The notes under the pieces are model-generated. The model had not been told where the DNA came from. It saw only the letters and a program-made list of their open reading frames with translations, and made no database searches. 46,248 nucleotides of DNA from an uncultured Eubacteriales bacterium (GTDB lineage Bacteria > Bacillota > Clostridia > UBA1381 > UBA9506), in NCBI GenBank assembly GCA_900545185.1, contig UQYH01000003.1, positions 1-46,248 on the forward strand, in the 5' to 3' direction. Below, piece by piece: positions 8,577 to 16,085 of the stretch (within the stretch, counting starts at the first letter, position 1; each line of letters starts with the position of its first letter). Both the position numbers and the translations under genes were made by a program.

Positions 8577-9935
8577 ATGGAAGAAAACAAGAATTTTGAT
8601 TGCATGCCCGAACAAGAGGTGGAACAGGTTGATTCCCCTTGCAACTGGTTTGCGGACGATTTTGAAGAATCTTTCCGCCGTGCCGTACCCCGTCATCGTT
8701 CCTTGGCACCGTATAGACCCAAGCCGAAACGTATGCGGCGGCTTTTTCGTAATCCTGTTTTTGCCGCAGTTATCAGCTCCCTGATTACCTGCTGCATTTG
8801 TTTGGGTGTTTTTTCCGCCGCTTATCGGCCGAACGTTACCGTCGGCAGTGTTTTGCCGCAGCCGGGCGAGGCTGTCCGCGCACGCGGATATGACGGTGAT
8901 GTGGTGCAAATCGCCACAGGCACAGCAGAAGGCACCCTATCCATTCCCGATGTGTATGACCTTGCCTCCCCCACGGTTGTCAGCATTTTGTGCAAAAGCC
9001 AGGGCGGCGGCTATGTACAGTCTAAAATGTCCAGCGGATCGGGCATCATCATCCGTCACGACGGATATGTGATTACCAATAACCACGTCATTGACGGCGC
9101 ATCCGAAATCACCGTGACCACCATTGCCGGACAGAACTTTTCGGCCAAGGTGGTCGGCCGCGATTCCCGTACCGATATTGCCGTTTTAAAAGTGGATAAC
9201 GATACGGCTCTCCCCTTTGCCGAGTTGGGTGATTCCTCTACCCTGCGCGTGGGCGAAATGGCGCTTGCCATCGGTAACCCCCTACGTGAGGAGCTGGCCG
9301 GAACGCTGACGGTTGGCTACATCAGCGCCATCAACCGTTCCATGGTGATAGACGGCAAGCAGATGACCATGCTGCAAACCGATGCCGCCATCAACCCCGG
9401 TAACTCCGGCGGTGCACTTTTAAATATGAAAGGGCAGGTTATCGGTATTAACACTGCCAAATCGACCGGTTACGATGTAGAAGGCCTTGGCTTTGCCATC
9501 CCGATTAACGAGGCTAAGCCGATTATCGAATCCATCATCCAGCACGGCTATGTAACAGGCCGCGTGGTGATCGGCCTGAAGGGACAAACCGTGACAGAAG
9601 CCATTGCCAAAGCAAATGATTTGCCTGTTGGCGTTTATATTAAAGAAATTGTAAGCGGCAGCGCAGCCGAAAAAGCAGGCCTCAGAACCGGTGATGTCAT
9701 CACCGCCTGTGACGGACAGGCCGTTACCACCATTGACGAGATTAACAAAATCCGCGATTCCCACAAGGTGGGCGAAACGCTGACCATGCAGATAGACCGA
9801 AACGGGCAGACACTTACTGTTTCCGTCGTGCTGCAAGAGGAAAAGCCGGAGGATACCGAGCAAAAGCAGACCGAGCAGGAACAGCAACAACAGCCGCAGC
9901 AAATCCCCTTCCCCTTTTCTTGGTTTGGCTGGTAA
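8577..9935 (+). CDS. htrA: HtrA/DegP-type membrane-anchored serine protease with PDZ domain
   Basis: Extracytoplasmic quality-control protease of family S1C, 452 residues. Domain order: a charged cytoplasmic N-terminus of about 58 residues, one membrane anchor (residues 60-82), a trypsin-like domain, one PDZ domain (about 330-420) and a Gln-rich tail. The catalytic triad is His170 in VITNNHVIDG, Asp200 in SRTDIAVLKV and Ser277 in NPGNSGGALL. The tail contains QQQQPQQ and ends in Phe/Trp-rich IPFPFSWFGW, which is unusual and may contact the membrane. The start at 8577 has GGGAGG eight bases upstream; a GTG at 8550 lacks such a site. A stand-alone stress gene is likely, next to htpG. Confidence 0.93.
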   Translation: MEENKNFDCMPEQEVEQVDSPCNWFADDFEESFRRAVPRHRSLAPYRPKPKRMRRLFRNPVFAAVISSLITCCICLGVFSAAYRPNVTVGSVLPQPGEAVRARGYDGDVVQIATGTAEGTLSIPDVYDLASPTVVSILCKSQGGGYVQSKMSSGSGIIIRHDGYVITNNHVIDGASEITVTTIAGQNFSAKVVGRDSRTDIAVLKVDNDTALPFAELGDSSTLRVGEMALAIGNPLREELAGTLTVGYISAINRSMVIDGKQMTMLQTDAAINPGNSGGALLNMKGQVIGINTAKSTGYDVEGLGFAIPINEAKPIIESIIQHGYVTGRVVIGLKGQTVTEAIAKANDLPVGVYIKEIVSGSAAEKAGLRTGDVITACDGQAVTTIDEINKIRDSHKVGETLTMQIDRNGQTLTVSVVLQEEKPEDTEQKQTEQEQQQQPQQIPFPFSWFGW

Positions 9936-9993
9936 AAGATTGTTAAAATTGTAAAAGAAATGTAAACAAGCCAATCGGCATTAATAAAAAAAC

Positions 9994-10021
9994 TTGACAA
10001 TTGTATAAAATGTGGTACAAT
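9994..10021 (+). promoter_or_regulatory. Sigma-A-type promoter of htpG
   Basis: TTGACA at 9994-9999 and TACAAT at 10016-10021 are separated by 16 bases. The predicted transcription start falls inside the CIRCE element that begins 5 bases downstream, the classic arrangement for HrcA repression. Confidence 0.85.
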
Positions 10022-10025
10022 AATA

Positions 10026-10052
10026 TTAGCACTCTGGACGATAGAGTGCTAA
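10026..10052 (+). promoter_or_regulatory. CIRCE operator (HrcA binding site) before htpG
   Basis: A perfect match to the CIRCE inverted repeat: TTAGCACTC, nine spacer bases, then GAGTGCTAA. It lies directly after the -10 box and 25 bases before the htpG ATG, so it would form part of the transcript leader. HrcA bound here blocks transcription until heat or misfolding titrates GroE. hrcA itself is not in the window. Confidence 0.96.
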
Positions 10053-10076
10053 TATTTGTTTTTGGAGGCGGCAACT

Positions 10077-11957
10077 ATGCCTAAAAAGGAATTTAAATCC
10101 GAATCAAAAAGACTGTTGGAATTGATGATCAATTCCATTTATACCCATAAGGAAATTTTCCTGCGTGAGCTGATTTCTAACGCAAGCGATGCGATTGATA
10201 AGCTGTATTACCGCACATTGTCGGACGAAAATTTAAGCTTTAACCGCGAGGATTTTTACATTCGTCTGACAGCGGATAAGGACGCGCGCACCCTGACCGT
10301 TACCGATACCGGTATCGGCATGACGAAAGAGGAGCTGGAGGAAAACCTGGGTACCATCGCCAAAAGCGGCTCTTTACAATTTAAAAGCGAAAACGAAAAG
10401 ATGGAGGATGTTGACATTATCGGTCAGTTCGGCGTCGGATTTTATTCGGCCTTTATGATTGCCGATAAGGTAACCGTTAAAAGCCGCGCACTGGGCAGCG
10501 ACGAAGCCTTTTGCTGGGAGGCCGAGGGCACAGACGGCTACACCGTTACCCCCTGCGAAAAGGAATCGACCGGTACGGAAATTACCCTGCATTTAAAGCC
10601 CAACACGGATGATGAAAAATATGACGAATTTTTGGATGAATACCGCATCCGTGCGATTGTTAAAAAATATTCCGACTACATCCGTTACCCCATCATCATG
10701 GAGGTAACCAAAAGCCGTCCGAAGGAGGACAACAAAGAGGAATACGAGGAATATAAGGAGGACGAAACCTTAAATTCCATGGTGCCGATTTGGAAAAAGA
10801 CCAAAGCGGAGCTGACCGATGACGACTACAACAACTTTTATAAGGAAAAGTTCTTTGACTTTGAGAATCCGCTTGCGGTCATTCATACCAGTGCGGACGG
10901 TATGACCAGCTACACGGCGCTTTTGTTTATCCCGGCGCATGCGCCCTTTGATTTTTACACAAAGGACTTTGAAAAGGGTTTGCAATTATATGCAAACGGC
11001 GTTTTAATTATGGATAAGTGCGAAGAGCTTTTGCCCGACTGCTTCCGTTTTGTACGCGGCTTGGTAGATTCGGCTGATCTTTCGCTTAACATCTCGCGTG
11101 AGATTTTGCAGCACGACCGTCAGTTAAAGGCCATTGCAACGCATTTGCAAAAGAAAATTAAAAGCGAACTGACCGCCATGCTGAAAAACGACCGCGAAAA
11201 GTACGAAACCTTTTACAAGAACTTTTCACGTCAGCTTAAATTCGGCGTTTATGATAATTTCGGCCGCGATAAAGATTTGCTGCAAGACCTTTTGATGTTC
11301 TACTCCTCCGGCGAAAAGAAGCTTGTAACGCTTTCGGAATATGTTTCGCGGATGAAGGAGGATCAAAAATACATTTACTATGCTTGCGGTGAGAGCATTG
11401 AAAAAATTGATAAGCTGCCGCAAACAGAGCTTGTTGCCGAAAAGGGCTGCGAAATTTTGTACTTTACCGAGGATGTGGATGAATTTGCCATCCAGATTCT
11501 GCGTGAATTTGAGGGCAAGGCCTTTAAGTCGGTTTCGGCTGCCGATTTGGATATTGAAACCGAGGAGGAAAAGAAGGAAACCGAAAAGAAGAAGGAAGAA
11601 AACAAGGATTTGTTTATCTTTTTAAAGGATGCCTTGGGCGACAAGGTCAAAGAGGTTCGCGCTTCGGCACGCCTTAAATCACATCCGGTTTGCCTGTCCA
11701 GCGACGGGGCGCTCTCCATTGAAATGGAAAAGGTATTAAACGCCATGCCGAATGACCAAAAGGTGAAGGCCGAGCGCATTTTGGAGATTAACGTAAATCA
11801 TCCGATTTTTGCTAAAATCGCCGCGCTTTACGATACCGATAAGGACAAGCTGAAGCAATATGCCGCTGTTTTGTATGACAGTGCGCTGCTGATTGAAGGC
11901 TTGCCGATTGAAGATCCGGTGGCGTATACAAACGCCGTATGCGACTTAATGAAATAG
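10077..11957 (+). CDS. htpG: Molecular chaperone HtpG (bacterial Hsp90)
   Basis: ATP-dependent cytoplasmic chaperone, 626 residues, normal length. The N-terminal GHKL ATPase domain shows FLRELISNASDAIDKLYY (Asn and Asp contacting nucleotide-Mg), TDTGIGMTKEEL, GTIAKSGS and the GQFGVGFYSAFMIAD lid segment. The middle domain carries SADLSLNISREILQHDR with its catalytic-loop arginine, and a dimerisation domain ends the protein. A charged linker rich in Glu and Lys (ETEEEKKETEKKKEEN) precedes the C-terminal domain. The ATG at 10077 has GGAGG upstream; a TTG at 10056 overlaps that site and is rejected. Control by the upstream CIRCE element is likely. Confidence 0.97.
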   Translation: MPKKEFKSESKRLLELMINSIYTHKEIFLRELISNASDAIDKLYYRTLSDENLSFNREDFYIRLTADKDARTLTVTDTGIGMTKEELEENLGTIAKSGSLQFKSENEKMEDVDIIGQFGVGFYSAFMIADKVTVKSRALGSDEAFCWEAEGTDGYTVTPCEKESTGTEITLHLKPNTDDEKYDEFLDEYRIRAIVKKYSDYIRYPIIMEVTKSRPKEDNKEEYEEYKEDETLNSMVPIWKKTKAELTDDDYNNFYKEKFFDFENPLAVIHTSADGMTSYTALLFIPAHAPFDFYTKDFEKGLQLYANGVLIMDKCEELLPDCFRFVRGLVDSADLSLNISREILQHDRQLKAIATHLQKKIKSELTAMLKNDREKYETFYKNFSRQLKFGVYDNFGRDKDLLQDLLMFYSSGEKKLVTLSEYVSRMKEDQKYIYYACGESIEKIDKLPQTELVAEKGCEILYFTEDVDEFAIQILREFEGKAFKSVSAADLDIETEEEKKETEKKKEENKDLFIFLKDALGDKVKEVRASARLKSHPVCLSSDGALSIEMEKVLNAMPNDQKVKAERILEINVNHPIFAKIAALYDTDKDKLKQYAAVLYDSALLIEGLPIEDPVAYTNAVCDLMK

Positions 11958-11991
11958 TTTAGGGATGTAAAAAAGCCCGGACCGCAAAAAG
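11958..11991 (+). repeat. Dispersed intergenic repeat, copy 1
   Basis: About 34 bases directly after the htpG stop, with the core GGGATGTAAAAAA-GCCCGGA. They match the bases directly after the stop of the SLH gene near 18354 with only about four or five differences. The A-run plus GCCCGGA looks like the 5' arm of a terminator stem whose 3' arm is missing. Confidence 0.7.
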
Positions 11992-12295
11992 ATGACTGAA
12001 TATTATCCTCAAGGCATGTCAAAAAAACGGAGCTGTCAGTAAAATGTACGGCTCCGTTTTTTGAACGCAAAATTTTAAAATAATTTCATATTTCATTTTT
12101 AATTTAGACATAACTTTGTGCTATAATAGTTAGATGAAACTAATTACAGCCACGCAAGAACGGATTCCTGTTGAGTAAAAAATTAAATTGACTGCATATT
12201 TTTAATGTAATTTTAATATTTTTATGCTACAATGGATATTGCTTGCTAAAGAATGTACATAGATTCGAGAAAGTAATCATAACGGAGGTAACAAA
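11992..12295 (+). promoter_or_regulatory. Intergenic region before the MacAB-type genes with two extended -10 promoter candidates
   Basis: The 338-base gap between htpG and the efflux adaptor holds no gene I can support. After the terminator it is AT-rich. It shows two extended -10 boxes: TGCTATAAT ending at 12127 and TGCTACAAT ending at 12233, the second about 63 bases before the ATG. Neither has a good -35. The rest shows nothing I recognise. Confidence 0.4.
12028..12062 (+). terminator. Rho-independent terminator after htpG
   Basis: CGGAGC (12028-12033) pairs with GCTCCG (12051-12056), with partial extra pairing inside the loop, followed by six T. An A-run precedes it, so it could also work weakly in reverse. 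It lies 70 bases after the htpG stop. Confidence 0.75.
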
Positions 12296-14146
12296 ATGAG
12301 TATGCAGCTTAGTACAGCTAAGGAAAAAGCCAAAAGCGGCGGCCGCGCTTTAAGAAGCCTGCCGAAAAAGTTTGGCGCTATGTCCAAAAAAAAGAAGATT
12401 ATCACCTTGGTCATCGGCATTGCGGTCATTGCGGTGATTTTGATGCAAACCGTATTCCGCTCGGCCGATACGGCAAAATCCGTCACCACCGCCCGTGCAG
12501 AGCGCGGCGATGTATCGGTGGTCATCAGCGGTACCGGTACGGTAGAACCAATTGACCAGTACGAAATTACATCCCTTGTAAAAGGTGAGATTCTGCGCGA
12601 CACCTTCCAGGAAGGCGATATGGTGCAAAAGGGCGACCTTTTGTATCAAATTGATTCCAGTGATTTGGAAAACAATTTGAAAAAAGCACAGCTGAACCTG
12701 CAAAAAAGTCAGGTTTCGTATGACGAGACCATGAAGGAGCTTTCTAAGCTGAAGGTTACCTCCAAATACGCGGGCACCATTACCGAAACGTATGTGAAGG
12801 TGGGCGATTCCGTCAACAATGGCGCCAAAATTGCCGATTTGGTCGATATGGATACCTTGGTTCTTTCCATTCCGTTTAACGAAACGGATGCCGCATCCAT
12901 CAGCGTCGGCAGCCAGGCGAATGTGACCTTAACCAATTCATTTTATCAGCTAACGGGTACGGTACGCCGCATCTCCAGCGGCAACCTGATTTCCTCCGAC
13001 GGCGCGACTGTCCGCACGGTTGAAATTGAGGTTGCAAATCCCGGTGCAATTGCCAAGGGCGACAGCGCCACGGCAACCATCGGCAGCGTTGCCTGCAACG
13101 GCCCCGGTACCTTTGATTATAATTTGGAAACAAGCATTGTAGCCGAAACCTCCGGCAAGGTCAACTCTCTCCCCTACGCCAAGGGCGATAAGGTGCGCGC
13201 AGGCAGTGTGGTTGCCGTTTTGGAATCCTCTACCAGTGACGCAACGCGCAAAAACAGTGCCCTTTCGTTAAAGGATTCGCAGCTCTCCATTGACAGTTAC
13301 AATAAGCAGCTGGAGGATTATCAGATTACCGCGCCGATTTCCGGCACGGTGCTGAAAAAAACCTCTAAGGCAGGCGACACGCTGGACAACAGCAACGCAC
13401 AGGTTGTAATGGCCGTGATTGCCGATATGTCTACCATTGTGTTTGATATGAGTGTAGATGAGCTGGATGTCAGCAAAATTGAGGTCGGCCAGGCGGTCAG
13501 CATTACGGCCGACGCCATAGACGGCCGCACCTATAACGGTCATGTGGATAACGTCAGCGTGGTGGGTACCACACAAAACGGCGTCACCACGTACCCCGTC
13601 CGCATTGTGATTGACGATCCGGACGATTTGATTCCCGGTATGAACGTAAGCGCCGAAATTGTGGTTGAATCACGCGAGGATGTGCTGCGTATACCGCTGA
13701 GCGCCGTACAGCGCGGCAACATGGTTTACGTAAAGGATGACGGCAAAACCAAGACAAATGACAAAAATAAACCGAATCCCGAATCGGGCAGCGAGAAGCC
13801 GAACGACAAGGCCGCAGCGCAGGGTGAGAACACTGCCGGTGCAAAGGATGCGCCGAGCGGTGCCAAGATGGGTGATATTCCCGAAGGCTTCCATCCTGTT
13901 CCCGTTGAAACAGGCATTAACGATTCTGATTATATAGAAGTGATCTCCGGCCTTTCGGAGGGTGACGAGGTGTATGTTCCGGCCGCAGCCGGCAGCGATA
14001 AAGACCCCATGCAGGCTATGATGGGCATGGGCGGCGGTATGGGCGGCGGCCCTGACGGCGGCCCCGGCGGCGGTGGTCCCGGCGGAGGCGGCGCACCCAG
14101 CGGCGGAGCGCCCGGTGGCGGCGGAGCGCCCGGCGGGGGTAGATAA
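12296..14146 (+). CDS. MacA-like efflux adaptor (HlyD/RND membrane fusion family)
   Basis: Periplasmic-adaptor-type subunit of an ABC exporter, 616 residues. A basic N-terminus leads to one membrane segment (about residues 36-55), then split biotinyl-lipoyl domains (SLVKGEILRDTFQEGDMVQKGDLLYQ and APISGTVLKKTSKAGDTLDN regions). A helical hairpin (NLKKAQLNLQKSQVSYDE) and beta-barrel domains follow. In Gram-positives such proteins pair with a MacB-type permease and span the wall rather than an outer membrane. The sequence after about residue 480 is unusual: a Lys/Asn/Pro/Gly linker and a last ~40 residues almost wholly Gly, Pro, Ala and Met. GGAGG precedes the ATG. It ends 1 base before the ATPase gene. 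The substrate is unknown: antibiotic, peptide or lipid. Confidence 0.88.
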   Translation: MSMQLSTAKEKAKSGGRALRSLPKKFGAMSKKKKIITLVIGIAVIAVILMQTVFRSADTAKSVTTARAERGDVSVVISGTGTVEPIDQYEITSLVKGEILRDTFQEGDMVQKGDLLYQIDSSDLENNLKKAQLNLQKSQVSYDETMKELSKLKVTSKYAGTITETYVKVGDSVNNGAKIADLVDMDTLVLSIPFNETDAASISVGSQANVTLTNSFYQLTGTVRRISSGNLISSDGATVRTVEIEVANPGAIAKGDSATATIGSVACNGPGTFDYNLETSIVAETSGKVNSLPYAKGDKVRAGSVVAVLESSTSDATRKNSALSLKDSQLSIDSYNKQLEDYQITAPISGTVLKKTSKAGDTLDNSNAQVVMAVIADMSTIVFDMSVDELDVSKIEVGQAVSITADAIDGRTYNGHVDNVSVVGTTQNGVTTYPVRIVIDDPDDLIPGMNVSAEIVVESREDVLRIPLSAVQRGNMVYVKDDGKTKTNDKNKPNPESGSEKPNDKAAAQGENTAGAKDAPSGAKMGDIPEGFHPVPVETGINDSDYIEVISGLSEGDEVYVPAAAGSDKDPMQAMMGMGGGMGGGPDGGPGGGGPGGGGAPSGGAPGGGGAPGGGR

Positions 14147-14147
14147 C

Positions 14148-14837
14148 ATGATTGACTTACGCGATATTTATAAAATATATTCGGACGGCGACGGCGAAAT
14201 CCGCGCCTTGGACGGCATTAACCTGCATGTCAGCGAAAATGAGTTTGTTGCCATTGTCGGGCAGTCCGGCTCCGGTAAATCCACCTGTATGAACATTATC
14301 GGCTGTTTGGATATTCCCACGAGCGGTACATACCACTTAAACGGCATTGACGTGAGCACCATGAACGAAATTGAGCTGGCGCACGTCCGCAATCAAACCT
14401 TGGGGTTTATTTTTCAGCAGTATAATCTGATCCCCAAGCTGACGCTTTTGGAAAACGTGGAACTGCCCCTTATTTACCGCGGCTTGCCGCAAAAGCAGCG
14501 CGAAGAACGTGCCAAAATCGCCTTAGAGCGTGTGGGACTGTTAGACCGTGCCAAAAAAATGCCCTCTCAGCTTTCGGGCGGCCAGCAGCAGCGTGTTTCC
14601 ATTGCACGTGCGCTGGCAGGCGATCCGCCTGTAATTTTGGCCGACGAGCCGACGGGCGCACTCGATTCTAAAACCGGCCATGATGTTTTGGAATTTATTA
14701 AAAAATTAAATGACGAGGGCACAACCATTGTCCTTATTACGCATGATATGTCCATCGCCGAGGAAGCCAAGCGCATTGTGCGGATTCAGGATGGAAAAAT
14801 CATAGCAGACCAACCGGCAAGGAGGGTCAGCGCATGA
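14148..14837 (+). CDS. ABC transporter ATP-binding protein, MacB/LolD type
   Basis: ATPase of the efflux complex, 229 residues. It has Walker A GQSGSGKST, Q-loop FIFQQYNLIPKLTLLENVELP, signature LSGGQQQR, Walker B VILADEPTGALD and the switch histidine in VLITHDMS. The LDIPTSGTYHLNG and TGALDSKTG segments place it in the MacB/LolD (MJ0796-like) subfamily. The open frame extends upstream into the adaptor gene, but ATG 14148 starts at the conserved MIDLRDIYKIY. It lies 1 base after the adaptor stop and overlaps the permease by 4 bases, so the three are one operon. Confidence 0.96.
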   Translation: MIDLRDIYKIYSDGDGEIRALDGINLHVSENEFVAIVGQSGSGKSTCMNIIGCLDIPTSGTYHLNGIDVSTMNEIELAHVRNQTLGFIFQQYNLIPKLTLLENVELPLIYRGLPQKQREERAKIALERVGLLDRAKKMPSQLSGGQQQRVSIARALAGDPPVILADEPTGALDSKTGHDVLEFIKKLNDEGTTIVLITHDMSIAEEAKRIVRIQDGKIIADQPARRVSA

Positions 14838-16009
14838 ACAACGTAAAGCAATCCTTTTCACTGGCGCTGAAAAGCTTAAAAACCAGCAAAATGCGTTCGT
14901 TTTTAACCATGCTGGGCATTATCATCGGCGTTGCTTCGGTGATTATTTTAACCAGCATGGTAGACAGCATGAAGCAGATGATGATAAATGAGTTTGAAAG
15001 CATGGGTACAAACCTGATTATGGTTAACATTACAGGCCGCGGCGGCAACCGTACGGTTGACCCGGATGATATGCTTGCACTGGTGGAGGAAAAAGACAGC
15101 TTATCTGCCGTATCCCCCAACATTACCATTCCCGTGACCATTAAAAACGGAAGCGAGAATCAATCGACAAGCTGTATCGGCACAAGTGAGGCCTACAGCG
15201 ATATTAATAACGTAGAGCTTGACAAAGGTCGGTATTTGACCTACATAGATGTTGCCAAGCGTCAAAAAAGCTGCGTCATCGGCTCTTACGTGGCGCAAAG
15301 CCTTTTCCCCGATACCGACCCCTTGGGCGAGGTGCTGAAGCTGAACGGCTATAACTTTACCATTGTGGGCGTTGCCAAGGAAAAAGCCGACAGTAGCGAA
15401 GGGACGGACGATGATAAAGTATACATTCCGTATACCGTTTGCCGTACACTGACCTTTATGTCGCGCATTTCCAATTACACCTTCAGCGCGGCGGATAAAG
15501 ACAGCGTGACGCAGGCTGTTGCCGATATTGAAGCGGCGCTTTATAAGGTATATAACGATGATGACTACTATAACGTCACCAGTGTATCGGCCATTATGGA
15601 TACGCTGGATGAAATGACGGGTACCCTGACCCTGATTTTGGTCGGCATTGCCGGCATTTCGCTTTTGGTCGGCGGCATTGGGATTATGAATATTATGCTG
15701 GTTTCCGTTACCGAGCGTACGCGTGAAATCGGCATCCGCAAATCGCTGGGTGCGCCGCCTTCGGCCATTTTAAGCCAATTTGTGGTAGAGGCCGCCACCA
15801 CCAGCGGCTGCGGCGGTGTTTTGGGTATTGCGCTGGGCATCGGCGGTGCATATATTTTATGCGCGCTGATGGATTTACCGACCGTCATCACGCTTGCTTC
15901 TATCATCATTGCCTTTTCCGTCTCGGCCTTAATCGGTATTGCCTTTGGCTATTTTCCGGCCAAAAAGGCGGCAAAGCTGAACCCGATTGAAGCCCTGCGG
16001 TACGATTAA
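14834..16009 (+). CDS. MacB-type ABC transporter permease (FtsX family)
   Basis: Permease of the same exporter, 391 residues. It has the family layout: one N-terminal membrane segment (MLGIIIGVASVIILTSMV, about residues 26-45), a large extracytoplasmic MacB core domain, then three C-terminal segments. The conserved VGGIGIMNIMLVSVTERTRE and GIRKSLGAPPSAIL motifs are present, as is the final FPAKKAAKLNPIEALRYD. As in Gram-positive MacB homologues it lacks the fused ATPase of E. coli MacB, which is encoded by the preceding gene. The ATG overlaps the ATPase stop as ATGA, indicating translational coupling. Confidence 0.95.
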   Translation: MNNVKQSFSLALKSLKTSKMRSFLTMLGIIIGVASVIILTSMVDSMKQMMINEFESMGTNLIMVNITGRGGNRTVDPDDMLALVEEKDSLSAVSPNITIPVTIKNGSENQSTSCIGTSEAYSDINNVELDKGRYLTYIDVAKRQKSCVIGSYVAQSLFPDTDPLGEVLKLNGYNFTIVGVAKEKADSSEGTDDDKVYIPYTVCRTLTFMSRISNYTFSAADKDSVTQAVADIEAALYKVYNDDDYYNVTSVSAIMDTLDEMTGTLTLILVGIAGISLLVGGIGIMNIMLVSVTERTREIGIRKSLGAPPSAILSQFVVEAATTSGCGGVLGIALGIGGAYILCALMDLPTVITLASIIIAFSVSALIGIAFGYFPAKKAAKLNPIEALRYD

Positions 16010-16085
16010 TTTTGCATTTAATTTTTCCCTGCCTAAAGTCTATCTATCATAAGCCGATGCAGGGCGGCAGAATGGAGAATAACCT

